Source of the DNA: Bacteroidota bacterium
Lineage (GTDB): Bacteria; Bacteroidota; Bacteroidia; Bacteroidales; PUMT01
Assembly: GCA_003567115.1 (NCBI GenBank)
Contig: PXAP01000171.1
Coordinates: forward strand, 1 to 16,504
Direction: 5' to 3'
DNA length: 16,504 nt
Below, piece by piece: positions 1 through 8,900 of this stretch (the first letter of the stretch is position 1; every line of letters starts with the position of its first letter). A model generated the notes under the pieces. The model was not told the origin of the DNA. It ran no database searches and saw only the letters and a program-made list of their open reading frames with translations. The translations under genes and the position numbers were made by a program.

Positions 1-56
1 AAGTATAATTAGCAATCTGTTTAACAATGTGTTACATTTTCTTGTTTAGGATATTT

Positions 57-173
57 AGTGTTTCAATTCCGATGGATCCCACATGCTTTATACATGCCTT
101 TTTGTGTTACGAAGTAACATGAGGGATTCATCCTAATAAAACAGGTTAATAAAGTTAATAATCAATTAATTAT
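57..173. repeat. Left copy of a two-module intergenic repeat
   Basis: Two modules recur at the other end of the window. Module A (57-80) is AGTGTTTCAA, four bases, then GATGGATCCC. Module B (127-173, 47 nt) begins TTCATCCTAATAAAACAGG and continues as three 9-mers of the form GGTTAATAA, AGTTAATAA, TCAATTAAT. Module B matches 16386-16432 at 45 of 47 positions in direct orientation. Between A and B sits a 6-bp hairpin at 105-119. The first bases of the window resemble the end of another module B, so this may be a slice of a tandem array with a period near 140 bp. No coding capacity is seen. Confidence 0.7.
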
Positions 174-325
174 ACCATAAAGACTTTCTGACACTATAAA
201 AATCTAAAGAACCTGTTAAACTTTGATTTGTTTTTTGATAAAAGGTTTAATCCTGTTTTTGATTTAATGGATTATAATGCCATTGAATATTTATTATACA
301 AAAATATACACATAACCGTTACCTG

Positions 326-355
326 AACCTGAACAATTACAAAATCATTCAGGTT
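326..355. repeat. 8-bp inverted repeat (possible weak terminator)
   Basis: AACCTGAA (326-333) and TTCAGGTT (348-355) are perfect inverted arms around a 14-nt AT-rich loop. The site lies about 150 nt past the glmM-like stop, so it could stop minus-strand transcription, but there is no T-run on that side. The plus strand has only a four-T tail. The function is unproven. Confidence 0.3.
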
Positions 356-507
356 TTAAGGATTATTAACTAAATCATTCGTATTTGTGAATTTGATTGA
401 CTAAAAAGGAGAAAAAAATATCCGTACAGGAGATGGCTCATAATACGCTTCACTTGACGCTGGCTTTGTGCTTCGCATTCCCGCTCCCTGTTGCGAGCCT
501 GATATTA

Positions 508-1893
508 TTATGCCCGGAAGATTTTTTCTTTGATCTCCCGAATCATTTTTTCTGCACCCTCCTTGTTTTTCCCTTCAGAATAGATGCGGATTATTGACTC
601 GGTATTCGATTTTCTTAAATGAACCCATCCTTCCGGCATTTCGATCCGGATGCCGTCAATTTCATTTAAAGGATGCCCGGAATAATGTTTTTTTATTTTA
701 CTCAATACCTCATCCATATCAATATGTGGAGAAAGTTCTATCCTTTTTTTGGAAAGATAATAATCCGGGTAATCCTTCCTTAGTTCACTGCATTTTTTTC
801 TGCTGTTTGCCAAATGTGAGAGGAACAATGCTATACCAGCAACCGCGTCACGTCCGTAATGAAGCTCAGGAACGATAATGCCTCCGTTTCCCTCTCCACC
901 GATAACAGCTTTGGTTCGTTTCATTTCATTAACTACATTAACTTCTCCCACAGCCGAGGCAGTATAGGTACCTCCATATCTTTCAGTGAGTTCTTTCAGT
1001 GCTTTTGTTGAAGAGAGGTTTGAAACGGTATTACCTGTTTTATTATGCTTTAAGACATAATCGGCAACAGCTACCAGTGTATATTCTTCTCCGAACATTC
1101 TTCCATCTTCATTTACTACAGCCAGCCTGTCAACATCCGGATCTACGGCAAATCCAAGGTCTGCCTTATTACGGGTTACTGTTGCCGACAGCTCCTGAAG
1201 ATGTTCCGGCAGCGGTTCGGGATTACGGGAGAAGTTACCATCCGGTGTGCAATGGAGCTTAATTATTTCCTGTACACCAAGTTGTTCCAAAAGCTTTGGC
1301 AATATTATCCCGCCAACGGAATTTGTGCAATCTATTGCTATTCTGAAATTACGCTGACTGATTGCCGGTACGTCCACCAGGGGTAATGCAAGGACAGCCT
1401 CAATATGCTTCTGGTCAAAGCCCGGGGCGCTCTTATATTTTCCAAGCTCATTCACCCCTGCATAGTCAAATTCTTCACTGTCCGCAAAATTCATCAGTGC
1501 TTCTCCATCCCGGGCGGAAATAAATTCACCTTTGTTATTCAACAGCTTCAGTGCATTCCACTCTGCAGGGTTATGGCTTGCCGTGAGAACAATGCCTCCA
1601 TCGGCTTTTTCAAACTCTACGGCCATTGCAACTGTGGGAGTAGAAGCCGGTCCCAGATCGGTCACATTCATTCCCATACCCATAAGAGTACCACAAACAA
1701 CATGGTTCACCATATTACCCGAAACCCTTGAATCACGGCCAATAACTACTTTGTATTCTTTTTTCACTCCTTGCTTTTTAAGCCACATTGCCCAGGCAGA
1801 GGTAAATTTTACCAGATCAAGCGGGGTTAAGTTCTCTCCGGGGTTTTTTCCTATGGTTCCACGAATTCCTGATATGGATTTGATCAGAGTCAT
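508..1893 (-). CDS. glmM: Phosphoglucosamine mutase-type alpha-D-phosphohexomutase
   Basis: This 461-residue enzyme of the alpha-D-phosphohexomutase family most likely interconverts glucosamine-6-phosphate and glucosamine-1-phosphate in the cytoplasm, feeding UDP-GlcNAc synthesis for peptidoglycan and envelope glycans. All four family signatures are visible: the phosphoserine loop TASHNP (104-109, Ser106), the metal-binding loop DPDVDR (251-256), the sugar-specificity loop GEGNGG (333-338) and the C-terminal phosphate-binding loop RKSNTES (427-433). Length and domain order are full. The ATG start precedes MTLIKSISGIRG, the usual N-terminus of the family. GEGNGG differs from the GExSGH loop of proteobacterial GlmM, so phosphomannomutase or phosphoglucomutase activity cannot be excluded from sequence alone. 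It is divergent from rluB, with a TAACTTTG element 33 nt upstream. The family call is firm; GlmM as the exact substrate class is inferred. Confidence 0.88.
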   Translation of the reverse strand: MTLIKSISGIRGTIGKNPGENLTPLDLVKFTSAWAMWLKKQGVKKEYKVVIGRDSRVSGNMVNHVVCGTLMGMGMNVTDLGPASTPTVAMAVEFEKADGGIVLTASHNPAEWNALKLLNNKGEFISARDGEALMNFADSEEFDYAGVNELGKYKSAPGFDQKHIEAVLALPLVDVPAISQRNFRIAIDCTNSVGGIILPKLLEQLGVQEIIKLHCTPDGNFSRNPEPLPEHLQELSATVTRNKADLGFAVDPDVDRLAVVNEDGRMFGEEYTLVAVADYVLKHNKTGNTVSNLSSTKALKELTERYGGTYTASAVGEVNVVNEMKRTKAVIGGEGNGGIIVPELHYGRDAVAGIALFLSHLANSRKKCSELRKDYPDYYLSKKRIELSPHIDMDEVLSKIKKHYSGHPLNEIDGIRIEMPEGWVHLRKSNTESIIRIYSEGKNKEGAEKMIREIKEKIFRA

Positions 1894-1925
1894 ATTCCTG
1901 ATTTTTTTGCATTTATTATGGAAAG

Positions 1926-1933
1926 CAAAGTTA
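1926..1933 (-). promoter_or_regulatory. Bacteroidota-type -7 element for glmM
   Basis: The minus strand reads TAACTTTG, an exact match to the Bacteroidota TAnnTTTG -7 consensus, 33 nt upstream of the ATG at 1893. No convincing TTTG -33 box was found at the expected 19-21 nt spacing, so the call rests on the -7 box and its position. Confidence 0.5.
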
Positions 1934-2122
1934 TATCAATTGATAGAATAATAAGACAATTATTTATGAGTTCACTTTAAAAAGCAACGATTCCCGAAAT
2001 AATTAAATAAAGACAAATTGTACTGCATTGATATCAAAATTCTTAAAAAATAATCATTAGTGGTATTTATGACAAATTACCCTTTTTATACCGGAATCAT
2101 TTATAAAAGTTCATATTGAAAG

Positions 2123-2269
2123 ATGTATTATACAGTCGCTGATGATGGGTATCATATTACCATAAATGATAACAGTAAAAACCGGATTAATGGGCTTTGC
2201 CGGTCTCACCAGCTTTTCTGGTTTGATACTGCAACCCTCTCGGTAGAGAATAATAGATTACCTGTATAA
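2123..2269 (+). CDS. Short open frame of 48 residues, doubtful
   Basis: An ATG-to-TAA frame of 49 codons begins MYYTVADDGYHITINDN. It is the longest plus-strand frame noticed in this gap. The composition is soluble and polar, with no signal peptide, membrane segment or recognisable motif. It lies between the two divergent promoter elements, and no promoter of its own was seen apart from an AT-rich leader. It could be a small protein, a remnant of a longer gene or chance. I do not recognise it. Confidence 0.2.
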   Translation: MYYTVADDGYHITINDNSKNRINGLCRSHQLFWFDTATLSVENNRLPV

Positions 2270-2369
2270 TCAGGGTTCTGCCCGGGTAGGTTCATTGTTT
2301 ATAATGATTGTTGCAGTGTGTTATTTGAAATAGTTAAACCGTAATTCCTGTTTATGGTGTTAAAAACAG

Positions 2370-2377
2370 TAACTTTG
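2370..2377 (+). promoter_or_regulatory. Bacteroidota-type -7 element for rluB
   Basis: TAACTTTG followed by CA matches the TAnnTTTG -7 consensus exactly and lies 53 nt upstream of the rluB ATG, leaving a leader of about 45 nt. The -33 region is weak, with TTTATG the nearest candidate and no clean TTTG. Confidence 0.5.
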
Positions 2378-2430
2378 CATTTTTGTACGTGGCATACAAC
2401 CCCTTCTTAATTTAAAAACAGCATCATATC

Positions 2431-3369
2431 ATGCAGGACAGGAAAACAGATAACCCGGGTGACAAAAGAATTCGTGGTAAAGGCAGGAGGCCGGCCGTCA
2501 AACCAGAGAAAAAGGAACATCCGTTTGAAAAATTCAGGAAAGAAAAGCCTGCTCCATCCAGACAGCATACAAGCGATGAAAAAGGGAGGAAAACATTTAA
2601 AAGCAGGGCAGGGGATAATAAGATGTCAAATAAAACATACAGCAAGGTTCCTGAAGAGATAAGACTCAACCGTTATATTGCAAATTCGGGTATTTGTTCC
2701 CGCAGGGAAGCTGATGATTATATACGCGCCGGGCATGTTACGGTAAACGATAAGCTTGTCAGGGAGGTTGGAACAAAGGTCACCTATTCTGATGTTGTCA
2801 GGTTTAAGGGACGAAAATTGAATCCAGAGCAAAAGATATATCTTTTGCTTAACAAGCCAAAGGATTATATCACAACTGTTGATGATCCTTATGCCAAAAG
2901 AACTGTGATGGAACTGGTAAAAAGTTCCTGCAGGGAGAGAATATATCCGGTGGGAAGGCTGGACCGTCATACAACAGGCTTGTTGCTGTTCACAAATGAC
3001 GGAGAACTTACCAAAAAGCTTACCCATCCTTCGCATAAAGTGATCAAGATCTATCAGGTCGGATTGGACCGGCCTCTTACGAGGACGGATATGGAATCAA
3101 TAGCCGGGGGTATTGAACTCGAGGACGGTCCGGTGCAGGTCGATGAAATCAGCTGGACAGATGAGTCTGACAAGTCGCAGGTAGGTATTCAGCTTCATTC
3201 AGGAAAGAACCGGATTATCAGGCGTATCTTCAAGCATATGGGGTACAGGGTTCTGAAGCTTGACAGGGTGTTCTTTGCAGGTCTTACAAAGAAGAACCTG
3301 CCAAGGGGTAAGTGGAGGCATTTACATGAAAAGGAGGTAAACAGGCTGAAAATGAATATATTCAAATAG
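2431..3369 (+). CDS. rluB: RluB/RsuA-family 23S/16S rRNA pseudouridine synthase
   Basis: This 312-residue cytoplasmic enzyme converts uridine to pseudouridine in rRNA. The first 72 or so residues are a basic, low-complexity tail rich in Lys and Arg, a common addition in Bacteroidota homologues. An S4 RNA-binding domain follows (about 76-125; IRLNRYIANSGICSRREAD), then the RsuA/RluB/E/F catalytic domain with the active-site motif GRLD (175-178, catalytic Asp178) and TTGLLLFTNDGEL (181-193). The S4-plus-catalytic layout and the GKNRIIRRIF segment fit the RluB branch, which targets helix 89 of 23S rRNA. Which uridine it modifies cannot be read from sequence. The ATG was chosen because it follows the TAACTTTG promoter element. 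An internal ATG at Met65 would drop the tail but keep all domains. Confidence 0.88.
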   Translation: MQDRKTDNPGDKRIRGKGRRPAVKPEKKEHPFEKFRKEKPAPSRQHTSDEKGRKTFKSRAGDNKMSNKTYSKVPEEIRLNRYIANSGICSRREADDYIRAGHVTVNDKLVREVGTKVTYSDVVRFKGRKLNPEQKIYLLLNKPKDYITTVDDPYAKRTVMELVKSSCRERIYPVGRLDRHTTGLLLFTNDGELTKKLTHPSHKVIKIYQVGLDRPLTRTDMESIAGGIELEDGPVQVDEISWTDESDKSQVGIQLHSGKNRIIRRIFKHMGYRVLKLDRVFFAGLTKKNLPRGKWRHLHEKEVNRLKMNIFK

Positions 3370-3408
3370 ATTATGAAAGGCGTATAATTTATCTCTGAGT
3401 AATTGCTT

Positions 3409-3540
3409 ATGAACAATATTTACAGGCAGTTTATCCTGGGCTTCGGGATAGGGGTATATTACAGGTACGGTCTCTATTCGTTTAATAAAGTCACTGATAA
3501 TTTTGCATTTAAAATGACTTTCAATATAAATCTCAGGTAG
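3409..3540 (+). pseudogene. Likely remnant: C-terminal strands of an outer-membrane barrel protein
   Basis: This 43-codon frame runs from ATG to TAG. It reads FGIGVYYRYGLYSF, then DNFAFKMTFNINLR at the very end. Alternating aromatic and small residues, a YRYG turn and a final strand ending at the stop are what I would expect of the last strands of a Bacteroidota outer-membrane beta-barrel protein. An in-frame TAA lies three codons before the ATG, so no longer frame is attached here. The rest of the gene appears to have been lost, leaving a stub between rluB and era. The alternative is a genuine small protein. The family resemblance is from memory of such C-termini, not from a search. Confidence 0.45.
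3498..3505 (+). promoter_or_regulatory. Candidate -7 element upstream of era
   Basis: TAATTTTG fits TAnnTTTG exactly and lies 61 nt upstream of the era ATG. It also encodes the D-N-F-A of the barrel-like remnant, so the match may be coincidental. No clear -33 TTTG was seen at the right spacing. If functional, it would give era its own transcript. Confidence 0.3.
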
Positions 3541-3565
3541 ATATTAATCAGATAATTTGACCGCC

Positions 3566-4444
3566 ATGGCACACAAATCCGGATTTGTCAATATACTGGG
3601 TAATCCGAATGTAGGAAAATCCACTATTATGAATGCGCTTGTTGGGGAGAACCTGTCAATAATAACCTCCAAAGTTCAGACTACCCGTCACCGTATAATG
3701 GGGATTGTTAACGGAGAGGATTTTCAGGTGGTATATTCGGATACTCCGGGGATAATCCGGCCCAGCTATAAGCTTCATGAATCAATGATGAATTTTGTCC
3801 GCAAAGCCATAACGGATGCCGATATTCTTCTTTATGTAACGGACATTCAGGAAGAGTCACTCAAAAACAGGGATTATATTGAAAAAATATGCAAGGTTAA
3901 TATTCCTGTTTTATTGCTTATCAATAAAATAGATCTGGGTTCACAGGAAAAACTTGAGCAACTTGTTACACACTGGAAAGAGATATTGCCTTCTGCCATT
4001 ATCATACCCCTTTCAGCCAAAGAAAAATTCAATCTCCATACTGTCTTTACAAAAATTCTGGAGCTCTTACCCGAGTCCCCTCCGTATTATCCAAAAGATA
4101 CCCTTACAGACAGGTCAGAGCGGTTCTTTGCTTCTGAAATATTACGGGGGAAAGTGCTGCTTAACTATCAGAAGGAGATACCTTATTCCACCGAGATAGA
4201 AATTGAAGAGTTCAGGGAGGATGGCGAAATTTTACGAATACGAGCTATCATTCACGTTGCCCGGGAAACCCAGAAAGGCATTATTATCGGAAGCAAAGGG
4301 TCTGCATTGAAGAAAACCGGAACAGCAGCCAGACTGGATATGGAGGATTTTTTCGGAAGAAAGGTTTTTCTTGAATTATTTGTAAAGGTGAACAAGGACT
4401 GGAGGTCAAAAGATTACCAGTTAAAAAGATTTGGATATAAATAA
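3566..4444 (+). CDS. era: GTPase Era, ribosome small-subunit assembly
   Basis: This 292-residue GTPase binds 16S rRNA near its 3' end and helps mature the 30S subunit. The G domain has the P-loop GNPNVGKST (12-20), DTPG (59-62) and NKID (120-123). The C-terminal KH domain has its GxxG loop as IIIGSKGSAL (239-248). Length and order are those of full-length Era. The frame can be opened three codons earlier at a TTG (3557), but the ATG at 3566 gives MAHKSGFVNI, the form expected in Bacteroidota, and is preferred. Der follows after 148 bp on the same strand, so the two may be co-transcribed or separately initiated. A fold-level alternative is very unlikely. Confidence 0.96.
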   Translation: MAHKSGFVNILGNPNVGKSTIMNALVGENLSIITSKVQTTRHRIMGIVNGEDFQVVYSDTPGIIRPSYKLHESMMNFVRKAITDADILLYVTDIQEESLKNRDYIEKICKVNIPVLLLINKIDLGSQEKLEQLVTHWKEILPSAIIIPLSAKEKFNLHTVFTKILELLPESPPYYPKDTLTDRSERFFASEILRGKVLLNYQKEIPYSTEIEIEEFREDGEILRIRAIIHVARETQKGIIIGSKGSALKKTGTAARLDMEDFFGRKVFLELFVKVNKDWRSKDYQLKRFGYK

Positions 4445-4592
4445 TAAGAAAATATGTGCTTTGCAGTATATACAAGATTATGGTCATAATAGCCTGAAAT
4501 AGCATAACCGTGAAATACCGCCATTTACAGAATAACTTTAATAAAGAGGTTATTATAATATGTAATCATTGATTATTAATTGATAAATAACT

Positions 4593-5900
4593 ATGAGTCA
4601 CATTGTTGCAATAGTGGGGCGGCCCAATGTGGGTAAATCAACGCTTTTTAACCGATTGTGCGGTGGAAGAAAAGCAATTGTGGATGAACTACCGGGTGTA
4701 ACCCGTGATCGTCATTATGGTAAATCGGACTGGAACGGGAAGGAGTTTTCTCTTATAGATACTGGTGGATACGTAACAAATTCAGATGATGTTTTCGAAG
4801 AGGAAATCCGCAAGCAGGTTCTTCTTGCCATGGAGGAATCCGATTCGGTATTGTTTGTTGTGGATGTTTTAAGCGGAATAACTGATCTGGATGAAATTAT
4901 TGCCGATATGCTGAGAAAAAGCAGGAAAAAAGTTTTGGTTGCAGTTAATAAGGTTGATAATTCCCAGAGGCATTATGATGCAAGTGTTTTTTACGGACTG
5001 GGACTGGGTGAGATATACCCTGTTTCTGCTATTAACGGATCTGGTACCGGTGAATTGCTGGATGAACTGGTGAAGGATTTCTCCATACCCGAAGAACAGG
5101 ACAAGCAAATTGATTTACCCAGGTTTTCCATTGTTGGCAGGCCCAATGTGGGCAAGTCTTCTCTGGCAAATGCGTTTCTCGGTACAGAGAGGAACATTGT
5201 TACATCAGTTGCAGGTACAACAAGAGATGCCATTTATACACCCTATAATAAGTTTGGGCATCATTTTCTGCTTATAGATACAGCCGGCCTCAGGAAGAAA
5301 AGCAAGTCCATGGAAAATATAGAGTTCTATTCAATTATGAGGTCGGTCAGGGCCATAGAAAATTCGGATGTCTGCTTTTTGATGGTTGATGCGACCCGCG
5401 GAATAGAATCTCAGGATGTTAATATCTTCAATCTTATTGTAAGGAATAAGAAAGGAGTGGTTATCCTTGTAAATAAATGGGATCTTGTAGAGAAAGACAG
5501 CTTTTTGGCAAAGGAGTTTAAGGCAGGAATAAAAAAGAGGATATCTCCTTTTGAAGATGTTCCGGTTATCTTTATTTCGGCTCTGACCAGGCAGCGTATT
5601 CACAAATCCCTGGAAACTGCCGTGCAAGTGTACGGGAGAAGAAAGCAAAGGATCCCCACCTCCAGGCTGAATGAAGTTCTCCGTAAAGCGGTTGATCAAT
5701 TTCACCCTCCGGCTGTCAGAGGGAATTATATTAAAATAAATTATGTAACCCAGTTGCCGGTAAAAACTCCGGCATTTGTCTTTTTCTGCAATTTTCCTCA
5801 ACACATAAAAGATCCCTATAAAAGATATCTTGAGAACAGGATCAGGGAAAACTTCAGTTTTACGGGAGTTCCGATACAGCTTTTTTTCAGAAAAAAATAA
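4593..5900 (+). CDS. der: GTPase Der (EngA), tandem-G-domain ribosome assembly factor
   Basis: This 435-residue protein has two consecutive GTPase domains and a C-terminal KH-like domain, the Der/EngA layout required for 50S subunit maturation. G domain 1 shows GRPNVGKST (9-17), DTGG (56-59) and NKVD (119-122). G domain 2 shows GRPNVGKSS (182-190), DTAG (229-232) and NKWD (294-297). The KH-like domain spans about 353-435 and ends FFRKK. The acidic linker between the G domains is short (about 160-175). The start is an ATG in an AT-rich leader; a near-consensus TAACTTTA lies about 60 nt upstream (4533-4540). The gene ends against the convergent sensor operon across a hairpin terminator. Confidence 0.97.
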   Translation: MSHIVAIVGRPNVGKSTLFNRLCGGRKAIVDELPGVTRDRHYGKSDWNGKEFSLIDTGGYVTNSDDVFEEEIRKQVLLAMEESDSVLFVVDVLSGITDLDEIIADMLRKSRKKVLVAVNKVDNSQRHYDASVFYGLGLGEIYPVSAINGSGTGELLDELVKDFSIPEEQDKQIDLPRFSIVGRPNVGKSSLANAFLGTERNIVTSVAGTTRDAIYTPYNKFGHHFLLIDTAGLRKKSKSMENIEFYSIMRSVRAIENSDVCFLMVDATRGIESQDVNIFNLIVRNKKGVVILVNKWDLVEKDSFLAKEFKAGIKKRISPFEDVPVIFISALTRQRIHKSLETAVQVYGRRKQRIPTSRLNEVLRKAVDQFHPPAVRGNYIKINYVTQLPVKTPAFVFFCNFPQHIKDPYKRYLENRIRENFSFTGVPIQLFFRKK

Positions 5901-5927
5901 TATCACCCGGACAGGGGGGGTGTTATT
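5891..5927 (-). terminator. Intrinsic terminator between convergent der and the sensor operon
   Basis: The arms AATATCACCC (5899-5908) and GGGTGTTATT (5918-5927) pair at 9 of 10 positions around a 9-nt loop. Read on the minus strand, the stem is followed by a T-rich tail from the A-run at 5891-5897, which gives a good rho-independent terminator for the operon ending at 5982. On the plus strand the stem is followed only by TTATTTATATA-like sequence, so its use for der is less certain. The left arm overlaps the der stop codon. Confidence 0.7.
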
Positions 5928-5981
5928 TATATACGTTGGAAGCCGGATTACATGAGTCTGTGCATTGATCTGAGAAGGGCC

Positions 5982-8900
5982 TCAGACTTTAATTCCCATG
6001 AAAAGTACATCATCAACCTGCTCATATTCACCTTTCCAGATATTAAAGTTATTGCGTACATATTCATACTGCTCCTTCATGGGTTTATGGCAGATATCGG
6101 TGAGCAGGTTTTTAAGGCGCACCATTTTGAATTTTTTACCGATCGGACCACCAAACTGATCGGGATAGCCATCTGAGAAGAGGTATACTATATCACCGGG
6201 ATTCAACTGGTAACCCTGGTTTTCAAAGTCTTTATATTCAGTATAATAACCTCCTATCGAATTACGGCTGCCTCTGATATAGGTGAGCTCCCCCTTGTGG
6301 AGCATCATAATTGGTCGCATGGCAGATGAAAAACGGAGATAGCGGTTATCCAGGTCGAATTCACAAACTGTGATGTCCATCCCGTCAGTTGATTTTATTG
6401 AAGGATCAATATTCTGGTTTAATGTAGTGGTAATCTCGCGGTCGAGTGTTGCCAGAATATCTGAGGGTGAATTAATGTTCTTTCTCATGCAAATATCCTT
6501 TATAAGGGTTGTTCCTATCATCGACATAAAGGCACCAGGCACTCCATGTCCGGTTGAATCGGCACATACAATAAGAAACTTGTTATCGTTAACCTGATCA
6601 AACCAGTAGAAATCGCCACTCACTATATCACGCGGTTGATAAAAGACAAAATAGTCGGAGAAGTTCTTCCTGATTTTTGAAATGGGGGGCAATATGCTGG
6701 CCTGAATTCTCCGGGCATAATTTATACTGTCGGTAATGTCCCTGTTTTTATGTTCTATTTCATCTTTTTGTTCGATTACTTCCTTTGTCCTTACAGCAAG
6801 TTCTTTTTCTATCCGTTCTTTTTCTATTCTCAGGTTTCTCTCTCTTACCTTTATTATCATCAAAAAAAGCAGTCCCCCGAAAACAGCAACAGAAACAAAG
6901 AAATACCATTTCTTCCAGAAAGGTTTATCTATAATTACTGACAGTGAAAGAGGGGCCTCGGTGGCAACGCCTTCCTGATTGTAAGCGCGAAGAAGAAAAT
7001 CAAAGTCTCCGTCATCAAGTCTGGGATAATATGCAAATCTCTGATCTGATAAATCAGACCAGTCAAGGTCATATCCATCAAGTTTATATTGATACAGAAC
7101 CTTTTCGGGACCGGAATAGTTCAGGCCTATGAATTCAATTCTCACTCTGTAGCTTCCATAAGGAAGGGATACCCTGTCAATACTTTTATACTCCTCGTCA
7201 GATATCTGCAGCGATGTAATATTCAACAGCGGGGGAGGGTAGGTGGTTTTTTCTTCTGACAGGTCATACGAAACCAGTCCATCGCTTGTCCCAAAAAGCA
7301 ATACACCATCCGGTCCTTTATGTACGGCATTAAAATTGAAATCACCCGTGATGGCACTTTCCGTACCGTAGGTTCGTACATGGTAGTTGTCGGGATCGAC
7401 CCTGCTTAGTCCAAGTCTGTGACCTATCCAGATATTCCCATCCTGTCCGGTTATCATACTGTAGCAGAAATTGGAATGCAGGCCCTCATCGGTGGTAAGC
7501 TGCACGATGGTATCATTGGTTATTTTAATGATACCGTTACCATTGGTCGCTGTCCACATTCTTCCTTTATTATCCTGTGTTATGGCTACAAAATCCAGTT
7601 CAACACCGGCAATTCTGATTATATTGTTTACTGCCACATCAACCAGCCTGTTGCTTCGTGTGGCGATCCAGTTAATGTTATCGTAATCACGATAAATGCT
7701 CCGGATTTGATTGTGCGGCAATCCCTCATTTGTGGTATAATTATTTACTTCTCCTGTTTGAAGGTTAAATTCAATAACTCCGTTGTTAGTTGCAGCCCTC
7801 AGAATACCCTGGCTGTAATTCAGGTCATTAATGATGTTTTCCAGGGAATTTGCTGAAACATGAAATTGCATTGCTCTCTGGGTGCCCTCGGCAAGTCTAT
7901 AAATACCGTTGCCGGCCGTTCCTATCCAGATATGATTATCATCACAGGATGTAATGGCTGTTACCATATCGAAAGGCAGACCGCGGCCTGTGCCATAGAA
8001 AACCCTGTTTTCAGTGTTTTCCTTTGAGATGCGCAACAGTCCGCTTTCACCACCAAGCCAGATATGATTCTCATCTGAATATACTGCCAGCACATTCCTG
8101 CCAAATGGCTCATCAAATGACCTGTAGAAACTGAAGGCCTTATCGGCCAGCATTGACAGTCCGTTATAAGTTGTAAACCAGTAGTTGCCTTCAATGTCCT
8201 GGAATGAGCTGTAGACAATATCTGCGGCAAGTCCGTTTTCCGAAGTAAAATTAATTACTTCAATATCTGTGCCCGGTCCAAAATAGTTGATGATTTTAAA
8301 TACTCCCTCTCCCCTTGTGCTCACCCATAAATTATCACTTTTGTCCGGATAAACTGATTCTATATTGGCATATCCGAGCCCGTGCCTGTCGCCTGTATCT
8401 GTTGCCTTATAAATATTTCCGGCCTCCTTTTCCAGATGAAAGAGCCCCCGGCCCCTGGTCCCTACAAATATCCCTTTATCGTCTAATGGCAGAATATCGG
8501 AAATTTCAGCACGCGGAACAGCGTCTATCAGTTTATCCATTTCAGGGTTGCTTCCCGGAGAATATCTGTAGCTGTACAATCCCTCGAAGGTGCCTATGAG
8601 TAATTCGTTATTATCTGCAAAGGCGATAGCAGTGACAGGCCGGGAGGTGAAATTTTCCTGGTAAAGGATGGTATTCATATTTTGATCAGCAACCAGCAGA
8701 CCGTGTTGTTGTGATGAAAACAGGATATTACCCTCGCTGTCCTCGGCAATGCCGGTAATGCGGGTTGCCATTCCCTTGTTATCCAAAACTTTAATTTTGT
8801 TGTTTTCAAGTACCGACACGCTCCCGCTGTTGTGTCCGAACCATATCCTGCCGCCGGAGTCATGGTAGCTTGTAATTACAAAATCTGCCGGCAGTGAGTC

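Larger units (their letters stand above)
1..507. other. Gene-free left end: repeat unit, inverted repeat and a GC-rich pocket
   Basis: No credible gene lies in this AT-rich stretch downstream of the minus-strand glmM-like gene. It holds a two-module intergenic repeat (57-173), whose preceding unit may tail into bases 1-30; a small perfect hairpin TGTTAC-GAA-GTAACA (105-119); an 8-bp inverted repeat (326-355); and a GC-rich pocket (about 421-500) that contrasts with the surroundings. The short frames here either start at TTG or run antisense into glmM, and none looks like a known protein. Confidence 0.6.
1894..2430. other. Divergent intergenic region between glmM and rluB
   Basis: This 537-bp gap separates two divergently read genes and carries a promoter-like -7 element for each side (1926-1933 minus, 2370-2377 plus). 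It also contains one short open frame of 48 codons (2123-2269). No RNA gene, clear riboswitch fold or mobile element was recognised. Confidence 0.6.

Noticed and set aside
81..97. ACATGC direct repeat at the left end
   Set aside because: Only six bases repeated five apart within a longer repeat unit; too short to mean anything alone.
397..597. 66-codon plus-strand frame entering glmM
   Set aside because: It starts at TTG and its second half is antisense to the glmM C-terminus; no motif or known family.
3557..3565. TTG start giving era three extra N-terminal residues
   Set aside because: The ATG at 3566 yields MAHKSGFVNI, the standard N-terminus; the TTG adds M-T-A without support.
4533..4540. 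TAACTTTA as a promoter for der
   Set aside because: One base off the TAnnTTTG consensus, no -33 box, and in very AT-rich sequence where such matches are common.
5331..5906. 191-codon minus-strand frame antisense to der
   Set aside because: It lies wholly across the der KH and G2 coding region, has no signal or motif, and is a shadow of a firm gene.
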